From Semisulcospira habei (Eukaryota; Mollusca; Gastropoda; Semisulcospiridae): a stretch of DNA of 64,000 nucleotides. Location of the stretch: positions 125,966,640 to 126,030,639 of the forward strand of contig BTPG01000007.1 of the NCBI GenBank assembly GCA_036245525.1, written 5' to 3'. The stretch's first letter is position 1. Every line of letters begins with the position of its first letter. The translations under genes and the position numbers were made by a program. Shown here in pieces: positions 32,031 to 41,279 of this stretch. Below the pieces are notes generated by a model. That model saw nothing but the letters and a program-made list of their open reading frames with translations. It had not been told where the DNA came from and searched no databases.

Positions 32031-32142
32031 ATTGTTTTTCCTTCTGGGTTTGACCTTTATCCAAGACCTCTTCTCTTATCATAACGCAAGCCGCACTGCG
32101 TAATACAATGGCTGACCTAAACAGATAATCACGACCATGCAT

Positions 32143-32215
32143 GTGTGTGCTGGTCTATAAATTCCGCATCTTACGGGTCTAGGGCCATAAGGTCCAAAAT
32201 CATAGACCAGCGCAG
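32143..32215. mobile_element. Family D palindrome
   Basis: GTGTGTGCTGGTCTATAAATT / AAAATCATAGACCAGCGC; both arms have ATAGACC / GGTCTAT rather than ACAGACC. Confidence 0.85.
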
Positions 32216-32420
32216 AACACGATCCATAACTTAATTCAAAAACACATCGGGGGCCGCTTTTCAACAAAATGTCTGCCATCATGTTGGGGTTCTGCTGTTG
32301 TTTGCAGCCAGTCAGTGTAATTGCTAGTGAGGTCAAGGGTCATGTCTGTGACCTCAGTCGACATCCGTGCTGGCCAGTCCCGCCTCGAGTCCTTCATGTT
32401 AGCCCAAATTCAGTTGATGG

Positions 32421-32579
32421 GCCATGCTCGTTTGAAAAAGCAGTGCCGGATCAGCTTGGCGTCTTGGCAGGCGCCAGGCTAATCTGGCACTACCCTTATT
32501 GTATCATGGACACACTTTCTCGCACAGCTCGTAAATTATCTTCAAAAGTACCTTCCAAAATTTGCGAAGGCAACCTTAA
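32421..32579. mobile_element. Family A element, partial
   Basis: GGGCCATGCTCGTTTGAAAA is a degraded left arm; AGGCGCCAGGCTAATCTGG and CACTACCCTT form the right arm, followed by CCAAAATTTGCG and TTAA 32576-32579, shared with the next element. Confidence 0.7.
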
Positions 32580-32680
32580 CCTTTAGCTGTGGGTGGCTAC
32601 CGCGACTGCGGGGGCTCATGAGGGTTTATGTCTCTTGCAGCTGGGTAGCGTGCACTTTGCCCCGACAGTTATGGGGTTAA
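32576..32680. mobile_element. Family C element lacking its left arm
   Basis: TTAACCTTTAGCTGTGGG is followed directly by the loop and right arm, GCGGGGGCTCATGAGGGTTT, then ATGGGG and TTAA 32677-32680. The left half of the hairpin is deleted. Confidence 0.8.
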
Positions 32681-32930
32681 GCTGGACACCTCAATACACG
32701 CTGCTGTTCAGCTCATGAAATGCAGGCCTAGTGGTAAGTTTTGCAAAAGCTGGGAGTCTACAATGCAGACAGTGTATCGTTTGTGGAGGATGGCCAGGCT
32801 ATGGTAGTTCAAGTGTAGCGCCAGATTCTCTTGGCGCCTTTTCTGGCGCCAAGCTAATCTGGCACTAGACTTGAACGTTCAATGTCGACCTGTCTGTCTC
32901 TGGAATGTCTTAACAGAGGGGCGTTCTAAA
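32677..32930. mobile_element. Family A element, alternative left flank
   Basis: TTAAGCTGGACACCTCAATAC and ACGCTGCTGTTCAGCTCATG match the 31772 copy. Stem at about 32801-32890: TGGTAGTTCAAGTGTAGCG / ACTAGACTTGAACGTTCA. Confidence 0.75.
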
Positions 32931-32994
32931 TTGCTTAATAATATTTAATACCCGGATGTCTACCTCAACCTGTAAATGCTGTCGATCGTTCCCG

Positions 32995-33063
32995 GCAAGG
33001 TACATGGATTCTTATGAGCCACTCTGCCTGCAGGAGCTTAATATATGAATCTATCTCTCTTGC
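32995..33063. mobile_element. Decayed family C palindrome
   Basis: GCAAGGTACATGGATTCTTA and ATATGAATCTATCTCTCTTGC around CCTGCAGG. Confidence 0.65.
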
Positions 33064-33162
33064 CAATGGAAGGGTCTCAGTGCTTTCAGTACTCCTAATA
33101 AAACCCAGCGACTGTGAGAATACTTTTATAGACGTTATGACGTAACTCCTACATCTATATTT

Positions 33163-33224
33163 GTGTACTGGTCTGTTAGCACCTTACGGCCTATGACCTT
33201 AAGGTTTAAAATCACAGACCAGCA
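33163..33224. mobile_element. Family D palindrome
   Basis: GTGTACTGGTCTGTTAGCAC and TTTAAAATCACAGACCAGC around GGCCTATGACC. Confidence 0.75.
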
Positions 33225-33316
33225 AAAGAACATATCTACCTTTAATAAAATCGTTAATATGGAGCAGAGCATCTTTAATAATGCCCTAATTAGGGCCAAT
33301 TGTGCCTTTCATTATA

Positions 33317-33463
33317 CAGTGAAATTCCAATATAACAAATCACCAGGAAAGCCAACTTTTCTTCTTGTTGACTTTAAGCAAAGTAATTTACATAGAAAGA
33401 GTGTTGTCGGGATCACTGAAAAAGCGTTGTTATAGTCGACCATGTCGTAAGAGAATTCGACTG
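33317..33463. mobile_element. Pogo-like MITE, 147 bp
   Basis: TA (33315-33316) then CAGTGAAATTCCAATATAAC; right end GTTATAGTCGACC and GAGAATTCGACTG then TA (33464-33465). The CAGT-GAAxTTC ends and AATATAAC / GTTATA subterminal motifs resemble pogo-type MITEs of many animals. Non-coding. Confidence 0.75.
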
Positions 33464-33631
33464 TACAGTAAATATGAACCAGAATTAATAGCATCGTCTT
33501 GTAGATTCTCTATTTATTTGCTCTTTCGGCCGATGATGTAAACTAAAAGAATAGGTACTTGCTTGGGATAGACGCACACACATTTACATAATTATGATCA
33601 GACTAGTGCGAAGCGAAATTAATAGTGATAG

Positions 33632-33820
33632 TTAACCCGTTCAGTGCCATACGACGCAGATACAATTTGACACAAACAAAACCCTAGCTGTCCCAGGAAC
33701 AAAGTAGTGTCAGCAAGAGGCATAGATCCTCATGAGACCCCGCAACTGTGGGGGCTCATGAGGATCTATACCTCTTGCAGTTGGATGGTGTTCAAATTTT
33801 GTCCTCACTGAACAGGTTAA
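33632..33820. mobile_element. Family C element, complete, 189 bp
   Basis: TTAA 33632-33635 then CCCGTTCAGTGCC; far end CACTGAACAGG then TTAA 33817-33820. Hairpin at 33713-33779 (GCAAGAGGCATAGATCCTC / GAGGATCTATACCTCTTGC). Clean terminal inverted repeats of about 15 bp. Confidence 0.93.
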
Positions 33821-33915
33821 ATTTTAGCTTGCGTTTCTCTCAGATGTACAGTATTCGTCAGGTGCAACATTATGAAACACATAACAGCCTCAGTGACGCC
33901 ACACACAGAGACAGC

Positions 33916-34610
33916 TCAACCCTGAAAGTTCAAATGTAGTGCCTGATTAGATTGAAGCTAAACGGCACCGAGTTATTGTGGCACCATCCTTGAACCGTCA
34001 CGGTAGATCCGTGTTTTGTTGTGGTGTGTCTGGGCTGACGTAAGTTCACACGTCACTGGGATCACACAGCGCGTGTTCTGCGCGGCCGTTTTGTATCTCT
34101 GTTGTTTTGTGATTTGAACCTTACCGCTAAAGAACAGCAAGATGCAAAATCACAGACCAGATAACATGTGAATGTTAACCCTGTGGCTGTCGGTAATGCG
34201 TTTTGTCGCGATGATTCATGCAGGAATCATCGCAACAAAATGCGTTACTGATAAACAAAGCGTTAGTGTTTATCTATTTGGGACAGCCAGCTTGTACGTA
34301 ATGCGCTGACTCTGACTTTCAATAAAAGTTTCAAGCACCAAGATCCAGTTATAGCGGCGCACCTTGCTTAGTGACTGGTGCAGGACTAAGCTCGCTCATG
34401 CAACTGACCCCAACACTTTTGTGGCTAAGTAATGAATGCAGCTCTCGAGCTTACTGATAAGAAAAGAGAGGTCTTGGAAGCCAGAAAGACAAACATACTA
34501 AAATAAACCGAAGGTACTCTGCCGTACATAGGCACGAGGTAGTAAATCCATTCTTGTGAAAAGCCTGAGCGAGATTTGCGTTGTATAGACTTACTGTCTT
34601 TTACTGACTA
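33916..34610. repeat. Gene-less copy of the C4-like locus
   Basis: In order: a degraded A palindrome (33916-34010); CACGTCACTGGGATCACACAG, matching the last codons of the gene at 35808; then at about 34080 CGGCC followed by a D palindrome (34108-34163), a B element (34175-34266), GTTAGTGTTTATCTATTTGG, AGAAAAGAGAGGTCTTGG and a degraded J palindrome. The same order occurs at 35605-37412, where the gene body lies between A and D. Confidence 0.75.
34175..34266. mobile_element. Family B element, AATGCG subtype
   Basis: TTAA 34175-34178, CCCTGTGGCTGTCGG, centre GATTCATGCAGGAATC; the right side has decayed (GATAAACAAAGCGTTAG). Orthologous to the B element at 37077 within the duplication. Confidence 0.85.
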
Positions 34611-34644
34611 GTTGGCGACAAATCCTGACGTCTACCTCCGTGGC

Positions 34645-34711
34645 CTGGTCTGTGATCTTGGACCTTACGGCTCATGGCCGAGAGGTCAAACGTCACATAT
34701 CAACACACACA
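34645..34711. mobile_element. Family D palindrome
   Basis: GCCTGGTCTGTGATCTTGG and GTCAAACGTCACATATCAAC around GGCTCATGGCC. Confidence 0.75.
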
Positions 34712-34733
34712 TCTATCTTTAATGCAGACCTGA

Positions 34734-35120
34734 TTGATTGATTGTACATTGCTTAACGTCCCGACAGCAACAAGGCTTTCTCAGGACGTGCCTGCACTGC
34801 TTGTGAAAAAAAAAACCAACTAAACAGAACATTGAATGTATGTCGCCAGCCGGTCAAATACATTAAATAAACCTAACAGATGGGGCCTAAATAAAGCTAA
34901 GACCATTTAGCAACACACATCCAATATCAAGAGCTACAGGCAGTGCAGACAGTAGGGGGAGTTTTAAAAAGGCAAATACAGGTGAATGGACCTCGGGTAG
35001 ACAGAAACACATGCCCCAGAATAGAGAGAAAAACTCACCCTGTGGGGCTGACCAGGGTGACCCTGGGAACTAAAAAGTACCTAACCCCACCCAAGTCCCC
35101 CAGGGCAGACCCGGGTGAGG
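34734..35120 (+). mobile_element. Family Y retroposon with 15-bp duplication
   Basis: Full-length Y, starting ATTGTACATTGCTTAACG and ending CAGGGCAGACCCGGG. TTAATGCAGACCTGA lies at 34719-34733 and 35121-35135. A 122-codon frame across it is not conserved as protein in the other copies. Confidence 0.9.
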
Positions 35121-35135
35121 TTAATGCAGACCTGA

Positions 35136-35510
35136 ATATGGATCAAAGCACATGTAATAATACACTAAATATGAATATAAAACTTTCGCAATATTCTAAA
35201 TATAGACTAGACTTAATCATGTCAACGTGCTATGGACCAAAACACACCATGTCAGTGATTGATGCTTCTATCATAATTTATTTGCTATTTCGGATGGTAC
35301 TGTACTTGTAACACGATATGTAAGGTAAAGGAGCAAAGGAATATACAAGTGCCCAGACTTGGATGAAGCGACATTTATTCTAATAACTAAATTTCAGCTT
35401 CTAATGTCTTCCCAGAGATATCGTACAATATCCAAATATCCATCAAGTGCAACGTCACATCACGTCGCAGACCCGCACTGACGACGCACAGATTAGAAAC
35501 TGTCATTGAT
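35136..35510. other. Interval with no recognised gene
   Basis: A/T-rich mixed sequence. A minus-strand AATAAA at about 35383-35388 is the first such signal downstream of the C4-like gene but lies beyond the A element and AT run. Confidence 0.35.
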
Positions 35511-35511
35511 G

Positions 35512-35513
<2 letters not shown>

Positions 35514-35596
<83 letters not shown>
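35514..35596. repeat. (AT)n microsatellite
   Basis: About 41 AT units abutting the left arm of the A element. Confidence 0.97.
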
Positions 35597-35598
<2 letters not shown>

Positions 35599-35604
35599 AC
35601 AGAC

Positions 35605-35803
35605 CCACCATGATAGTTCAATGGTGGTGAAAGAACAGCTTGGCGCCAGTAGGCGCCAAGCTGTTCTGGCACCACCATTGAACTATCATGGTAAATCTTA
35701 TCTGGTTGAAATGTGTCAGGACTGCAATGAGTTCACTGCGTCACTGGCAGCATCCGTAACCCGTCATCGTATCTTGTGGTGTGTCAGGGATGAAATGAGT
35801 TAA
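35605..35803. mobile_element. Family A element at the 3' end of the C4-like gene
   Basis: The stem ACCATGATAGTTCAATGGTG / CACCATTGAACTATCATGGT carries TGGTG changes on both arms. Right end AGGGATGAAATGAG then TTAA 35800-35803, four bases beyond the stop codon of the minus-strand gene. Transcripts of that gene would therefore enter the hairpin just after the stop. Confidence 0.88.
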
Positions 35804-35807
35804 TACG

Positions 35808-36944
35808 TCACTGAGAGCACACAGCGCATGTCACAATCGTGTTGTTGGCGTAAGGCCCGCGTGGCAGACTTCCGCACTGAGTGACGGTGAAGTGCATCTC
35901 TCTGGAAGGCTGGTTCGCGTCGCTTCCGAGAAGACTTTTTAAAGCCGAGTCCACGCAAACATACTCCGCGCCAGATTCGACGTCATAGCGCTCCGCCATG
36001 AGGTAGCCGCTGTACTCCAGAGTCCAGCCGTCCACACACACATTGGTGCCCGGAATCATTATTGTGTTCGGGCGCGGAGAGCGGCACACGGCGCATAACG
36101 GCTCCATGTTCTGGCTGGAATCAGCGGTTTCATACTCGCTTCCGTACAGAAAAGCGTTATAAGGAGGGAGAACATGGCTACTCAACACAGGCGACAGTGT
36201 CAGACACAGGTAGTTGGTGGCAGCGCTTTTGTGATCAAGCAGAGACCCACCAACCACGCCGAAGTAGACGAGGTCGTTAGAGGCCGGACAGGCCGAGTGC
36301 CCCCATCTGGTGTAGGTGGAGGTGGCGGCCTGCTGGATGGCCTGGCTGTGCTGCTGGTCCACGTTCTTAATAGACTGGATGTCGGCACTCACCTCCGTCA
36401 CCCGCTGGCTTAGCTGGTCCACCACGGGCTGCAGGGAGTTCACGTCATCAGCACGCGCTGCTACGTTACGAGTTACCTGGTTGGTCTGACTTTCTGTAGA
36501 GTCCTGTGGCTTACTAGCTGGTGCCAGCAGCGCCTGACTCTCCAACACAAACACTTTGTGGCTCAGTGCTGAAATTCTGCTGTCCAGTTCACTGTTTCGG
36601 TTATTCAGCCTAGCGAGTTCTCCCTCGTGTTCCTGTTCTGCTGACACCAATCTTGACACCGTGTTCTGACGTTTCTGGTTGTCCGACTGTAACTTGTGGT
36701 TGTCCGCATGCAACTCCTGGTTGTCTGCATGCAACTTCTCGATGTTCTATTGTAGCTGCTGGTTGTCCTCTTTCAGCTGCTGGTTGTCTTTTTCTAGTTG
36801 CTGCAGCCTGGCGTCCTGTACCAAGATCAGGGTCTCGAGGGGGGACAGGTCAGCACGGATGTCGAGGCCCAAGGCCTGACCCTGGACCTCACTGGCAGTC
36901 ACACTCCACGGAAACACCAGCAGAACCAACATGCTGACAGCCAT
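35808..36944 (-). pseudogene. Secreted short-chain collagen C4-like protein, one nonsense codon
   Basis: A single uninterrupted frame of 378 codons, broken only by TAG at 36747-36749. Residues 1-18 are a signal peptide (MAVSMLVLLVFPWSVTA). Residues ~30-115 form a coiled coil with heptads such as DNQQLKE, DNQELHA and DNHKLQS; the stop falls in this repeat, where CAG or GAG would be expected. A linker follows, then a C-terminal domain (~210-378) with YTRWGHSACP, VGGSLLDHKSAATNYLCL, YGSEYE, CAVCRS, MIPGTNVCVDGWTLEYSGYL and VTCAVCSQ, diagnostic of the extracellular C4-like domain seen in mollusc and sponge proteins. There is no collagen Gly-X-Y tract. Only one codon is broken, so this may be a recent pseudogene, a null allele or a base error. 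No ATG exists near the downstream part, and no splice pair would remove the TAG. Confidence 0.88.
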
Positions 36945-36984
36945 TTCGTTTAAAAGCGGCCCTTATACATCGTGCTATGCGCTG

Positions 36985-37062
36985 CTCTGCATGTGTGTTG
37001 TTCTACAATTATGAATCTTATCACTCAAGAACCGTAAGCTGCAATATTCCAGACCAGCACAC
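36985..37062. mobile_element. Decayed family D palindrome upstream of the C4-like gene
   Basis: GCATGTGTGTTGTTCTACAA and CAATATTCCAGACCAGCACAC. It lies in the gene's 5' flank. A TATAAGG on the minus strand (36961-36967) is only ~17 bases from the ATG, too close to be an ordinary TATA box for that start. Confidence 0.6.
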
Positions 37063-37076
37063 ATATATTATGAATG

Positions 37077-37167
37077 TTAACCCTTCGGCTGTCGGTAGCG
37101 CGTTTTGTCGCGATGATTCCTGCAGGAATCATCGCGACAAAATGCGCTGCCGACAGCCAGACGGTTA
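37077..37167. mobile_element. Family B element, AGCGCG subtype
   Basis: TTAA 37077-37080, CCCTTCGGCTGTCGGTAGCG, central GATTCCTGCAGGAATC, right GCCGACAGCCAGACGG then TTAG. Arms pair almost perfectly. Confidence 0.9.
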
Positions 37168-37289
37168 GTGTTTATCTATTTGGGGCCGTCAACCTTTACG
37201 TAATGCGGTGCACCTTATGATAAGAAAAGAGGTTTTGGAACCAAAAACTGAGGACAATAATAATAAAATAAACCTCTGCCCTATAGGAA

Positions 37290-37412
37290 TATAGGAAGGC
37301 AAAAGACAAGAAGTCCATTTTTGTGAAAAGCGAGATTGTCATTGAACTAAAATGAAAATCTAGCTTTTCACAAAATTGGTCGTGCTGTTTTTTTGCCTTC
37401 CTACAACAGTAC
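37290..37412. mobile_element. Family J palindrome, complete
   Basis: GGAAGGCAAAAGACAAGAAG / TTTTTTTGCCTTCC outer; GTGAAAAGCGAGATTGTCATT / AATGAAAATCTAGCTTTTCAC inner. Confidence 0.88.
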
Positions 37413-38030
37413 TGGCCCTACGTACGACGCTGCGTAAATCGTGTACCAATTTCTCCATGTCCGAACGGCAGCAAAATAGAAAGACGGTTCAGAGTGTATG
37501 ATTTTAGTGTAATCTTACCTGCGTCATCCGATCTATCATGTCTTTATGTGACATCTCTGATCACTCACTGTCCACTGCCTACAAACTTTGCTTTGCCAAT
37601 GGTCGACTTAGCTGAAATTGTCTTCTCCTGCTGCCGTGTGCTGTCGCTGCTCTTATAAGGGGAAAAGTCGCTATTCTCGGTGTCTTAGGTGATACCTGTT
37701 CGTGTGCATAGGCTTCAGTACTCGCGCTACACTACAGGCATCAGGTATATCGCTCCTAAACTGACTCGGCGCCCGATTGTGACATAGCATCCGGACACGC
37801 TAAGCGCAGTAAACCACATTAACTAATCCTACTGTGCGATATACCAGATGAAAACGAAAGCCTGTGAACAGAAAAACGACATACGCGAGGACCCAAAGAT
37901 AATGTGCACGGACAGGGATCAACCAAAACACTGAGAATGTCGAGTTTAGCCCCATACTGTGTTTACGGCACCTAGCGGCGGCAGCAGTGAGCTAAGTCGC
38001 TCATTGAAATAGCGTTCTATCGTTCATAAT
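37413..38030. other. Interval with no recognised gene
   Basis: Mixed sequence; no palindrome, tandem repeat or protein-like frame recognised. Confidence 0.4.
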
Positions 38031-38112
38031 GTAACCCTTCTGGTTGGTGGAAGCGCCTTGTCGAGGTGATCCCCGCAAGAGTCACCCCGACAAAAAGCGC
38101 TACCTATAATTA
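38031..38112. mobile_element. Family B element, CGAGGTG subtype, decayed
   Basis: GTAACCCTTCTGGTTGGTGG, then TTGTCGAGGTGATCC / GTCACCCCGACAAAAAGCGC; the right terminus is lost. Confidence 0.7.
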
Positions 38113-38239
38113 TAATCGTGTCAGGAGGTCGGCTTTTTGCCAGCGGTTCTTGTTGCTTAGCTCATTCTACCCCATCACCGAAATCCCCAAATTTTGCCGT
38201 TGTCCTCTGAAGACTGCATTGCAGCGCAGGACACAGTCC

Positions 38240-38327
38240 GACCATGATAGTTCAAGGGTGATGCCAGAATAGCTTGGCGCCCATAGGCGCCAAGCTATTC
38301 TGGCATCACCCTTGAACTATCATGGTC
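38240..38327. mobile_element. Family A palindrome with perfect 42-bp stem
   Basis: GACCATGATAGTTCAAGGG, TGATGCCAGAATAGC and TTGGCGCC are mirrored exactly around CATA. Relative to the 13.9-kb copy, the changes GTGATGCC and GAAT occur on both arms. The TTAA ends are degraded (ATGAGTTAG at the right). Confidence 0.93.
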
Positions 38328-38462
38328 GATCAATATCTTGCTGTGGTGTGTCTGGGGTACAATGAGTTAGATGGGTCGATTAGGTAGTTGATGTCAAAGG
38401 TAAAGTCAAAGACTTTAGTGTTACATCTATATTTGTAAAGAAAAAAAAAGTAAGTTTGGTAA

Positions 38463-38556
38463 GCAAAAGATTCTCGTGCCGATGTCAGCCTTCGCTGGCC
38501 CGCGCACGGCCGTGCGCGGGCCAACGAAGGCTGACATTGGCGCGAGGACCTTTGTG
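38463..38556. mobile_element. Family G palindrome
   Basis: GCAAAAGATTCTCGTGCCGA outer; CCTTCGCTGGCCCGCGCACG / CGTGCGCGGGCCAACGAAGG inner, centred on GCCG. Confidence 0.88.
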
Positions 38557-38685
38557 CACAGGTCACCACGCGGGAGGAAGAGACCTGCGCGTAATGTATA
38601 GCATACCGCGATATATACTGGAGCGCGCAATATCGAAGATGATCTGTACTTTGAAATAATAACAAAATATCTTCTTCAGATGAGT

Positions 38686-38932
38686 TATCCATCTGGCTGT
38701 CGGTAGCGCGGATTAATTTTAGAATTTGTATTGTAATATTTGTATTTTGTGTTGTTGCTGTCTATTGATTTGTGTTTAGGTTTAAACTTTGATTTGCATT
38801 GTACAGCGCTTAGAGCCTGCACTGCAGGGAGTTTGCGCTTCATAAATATTATTATTATTATTATTATTATTATGATTATGATTCCTGCGGGAATCATCGC
38901 GACAAAACGCGATATCGACAGCCAAAGGGATA
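38686..38932. mobile_element. Family B element split by a retroposon tail
   Basis: Left arm CTGGCTGTCGGTAGCGCG (38693-38710). The rest of the palindrome resumes at 38880 (GATTCCTGCGGGAATCATCG, then CGACAGCCAAAGGG, ATAA). About 165 bp of inserted sequence lies between. Confidence 0.85.
38714..38880 (+). mobile_element. Retroposon 3' tail, (ATT)n-ended
   Basis: GTACAGCGCTTAGAGCCTGC, TTTGCGCTTCATAAATATT, then ATT repeats (38843-38872). The GCGCTTAGAG and GCGCTTcATAAATA pairing is the tail also present at 22107-22215 and 62330-62450, so this is probably a LINE or SINE 3' end. Confidence 0.75.
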
Positions 38933-38949
38933 AAAGAGCGCATCCAGGA

Positions 38950-38950
38950 A

Positions 38951-39021
<71 letters not shown>
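38950..39021. repeat. (CA)n microsatellite
   Basis: About 35 CA units. Confidence 0.96.
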
Positions 39022-39025
<4 letters not shown>

Positions 39026-39099
39026 CACACACACATCCGATCAAACAAAAAACATACAGTTATCAGGGTGGGTTTTTTTTACGCCGCACTTCCGGTTTG

Positions 39100-39650
39100 A
39101 GGTAGTCTTTGTGGAGGACAGCGCGGCATTTAGCAGAAATCGGTCAATCAACCTTTCTATGCGTACATCCGGTCGGAGAGTGAAAGAGTTCTTTTTTCCC
39201 CCTGAAGTCCATTCGATCTTCTAAAAACATTTCTCCATACATCCACTCACAAAATCGATGGCTGCCTTCCTGAAACTGGGCCCTATTGTCTCTGAAACAT
39301 TGCTAGCCTTTCGTGAGCATGTAGCGGATGATTTTAACCACTTCAGTCGCTGCCGGTGGCCAACAGCTGTGCTTCTGAAATAGTTGTAAATTCAACGCCG
39401 AAAAATGTTAGTTAACACCTTCGCCGCAAAAGAGAGCAGAATTTGTCTGAGTGAAATCAGTGAAAAGACAAGGCAGTAACTAAGTGTTTTATGCACTACC
39501 CCTGAAGTGGCAAAATAAACAATTGTTTGATGGTGGCAACATCTCGGAAGAAGAAGAACTAACTAGCTAACTAAAAGTTTACTATTATAAATAACTAACT
39601 AAATAAATAAATAACAAAAGTGTCTACGGAACACAGATGCAAAATAGCAC
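39100..39650. other. Interval with no recognised gene
   Basis: Mixed sequence with short ACTA-rich and AAATAA-rich patches near 39560-39615. AACTGGGCCCTAT at about 39276 recurs near 43992, perhaps parts of an unrecognised repeat. Confidence 0.35.
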
Positions 39651-39651
39651 C

Positions 39652-39690
39652 AGCAAGAGGCCTAGAACCTCATAGGCCTCGCAATTGTCC
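39652..39690. mobile_element. Family C left arm fragment
   Basis: GCAAGAGGCCTAGAACCTC followed by CCTCGCAATTG; the partner arm is lost. Confidence 0.55.
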
Positions 39691-39936
39691 CTTGAGTCAA
39701 TCAAAAACATTCCTTTCAAAATACTTGCGTCGGACTTTTCGAAGTTTTTCCCTGACGCGTCAACCATGCACATTTTGTTAGAAGAAGAAAAAAGACAAAC
39801 AAACATTATCACACCTCTTTGGAATGAATCTTGAAGTTTTTTTTTTTTTTTTTCTAATGTTGCCTGGACGAAACACACTGTTTTCATATGTCACACTTGC
39901 TTTTAGAACTCACATGCAAGCAGTCCCTGATATAAA

Positions 39937-40103
39937 GCCATCCTCGAAAAAGACCCATACCCAAGCAAAGTTGTCCACGAAAGAGGCCCATTCCCGGCCA
40001 AAGCTGTCCTCGAAAGCGGCCAACTCCTGGCCAAAGCTGTCCTGGAAAAAAGGCTCTTTCTGCATCAAAGATGTCCTCGAAAAAGGCCCATGCCCTGCCA
40101 AAC
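39937..40103. repeat. 33-bp tandem repeat, about five units
   Basis: Units contain GTCCTCGAAAAAGGCCCATG and CCAAAGCT. The period is 11 codons, so the plus frame reads repeated KLSSKAAN-like and the minus frame repeated GQLWPGMGLFR-like peptides. Flanking sequence offers no start, domain or splice signal, so I treat it as a minisatellite. Confidence 0.85.
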
Positions 40104-40131
40104 TTCACAAAGCGAAGCCGCCTGCATGTGT

Positions 40132-40134
<3 letters not shown>

Positions 40135-40213
<79 letters not shown>
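40135..40213. repeat. (CA)n microsatellite
   Basis: About 39 CA units. Confidence 0.97.
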
Positions 40214-40214
<1 letters not shown>

Positions 40215-40330
40215 AAACAAACTCTGTCGCTTGGTGTCGTATTCCGACGCGCCACACACAAACACTTTTCGCGCTGTCAAAGCAACTGAGTGTTCTACCC
40301 GAGCTGCCTCCTGTTCAATTAGACCCCAGC

Positions 40331-40426
40331 GCGCAAAAGGTCATAGGGCCGATGTCGGACGCAGTCGTCCTGCGCACGAATGTGCGCGGGCCGACAGCGG
40401 CCGACGTCGGCCCGATGGCCTTTTGG
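40331..40426. mobile_element. Family G palindrome
   Basis: GCGCAAAAGGTCATAGGGCC and GGCCCGATGGCCTTTTG; inner CTGCGCACGAATGTGCGCGGG. Left inner arm diverged (GTCGTCC). Confidence 0.82.
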
Positions 40427-40463
40427 GAGCAGGGGGCAGAGCATCTAGGCTTCTGCTGGCTAA

Positions 40464-40972
40464 AGGCCCCGCCACACGGGCCGGTTGTGCCCCGATTTTG
40501 AAGCCGATTCCGATCCGATTGCGATCGGATGACGTCAATTATCCGATCCGGTCCCAATCGGCTGGGAATCGGGTGTTTAGAAACTGCTCTATTTTTCCGA
40601 TCCGAATCGGTCCCGATCGTAAGCTTCAACCAATCAGAGCGCGTCTCGCAAAGCATGTCGTTTTAGCACGGTTTGCAAATGGCCGAACACGCCTGTTGTG
40701 ATCAGTACCACTGCCGTTGCCGCTGATGTTTCGCACGCCTCTTCCCGAATATGATGCAAAACTGCTGACAATGCAAGCACATCATCATCACTGTCAAAAC
40801 TAACAGTCATTTTGCAGAACAGGTACGACTTTGATCTTCGGTTCAAACCGGTCGGCTAAATGAGTCGGGAAACGTGTGGCAGTGCACAGGTTTTTTAGTC
40901 CGGCCCGATCACCTACCGATTCGAAAACTGATCGGGAATCGGCCTCAAAACCGGGCTCGTGTAGCGGGGCCT
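40464..40972. mobile_element. Harbinger-like non-autonomous element
   Basis: TAA at 40461-40463 and 40973-40975 flanks inverted ends AGGCCCCGCCACACGGGCC and, inverted, AGGCCCCGCTACACGAGCC. Subterminal GCCGATTCCGATC / GATCGGGAATCGGC arms lie further in. A 3-bp TAA duplication points to PIF/Harbinger; no transposase is encoded in the 509 bp. Confidence 0.75.
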
Positions 40973-41032
40973 TAACAGGACGATGCTTGACACTGCGTGC
41001 TAGTAGGGACGTCAACAGAGCCAAACTGTCAC

Positions 41033-41096
41033 AGCAAGAAGCACAGATTCTCATGAGCCCCTGCAGCTCATCTATGTTAAAATCTATGTTTCTTGC
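41033..41096. mobile_element. Family C palindrome, decayed right arm
   Basis: GCAAGAAGCACAGATTCTC / AAATCTATGTTTCTTGC. Confidence 0.7.
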
Positions 41097-41279
41097 AGAC
41101 TTTCCCGCACTACACGCTTAGACAGGGTTTCCACTTCCAGCCTTGTGTAACAGGACAATGCGTATCCAGTTCCACACTGAAAACAAAATGTGACTGCCTC
41201 AAAATGTGGACGCAAGCGAGGTCGGCTGTGACAGAAAGATTACAAATCATCATCAATTACTATCAGGATCTGTTCTACC

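Noticed and set aside
35808..36734. A 308-residue protein starting at 36734
   Set aside because: The codon at 36732-36734 is TTG, not ATG; this is the downstream part of the frame that begins with ATG at 36944 and is interrupted by TAG.
36961..36967. TATA box for the C4-like gene
   Set aside because: It lies only ~17 bases before the ATG, so a start site 25-30 bases downstream would fall inside the coding region.
39824..40501. 225-residue frame with an in-frame 11-residue repeat
   Set aside because: It joins a 33-bp minisatellite to a CA repeat and a G palindrome; both strands are open and there is no recognisable domain.
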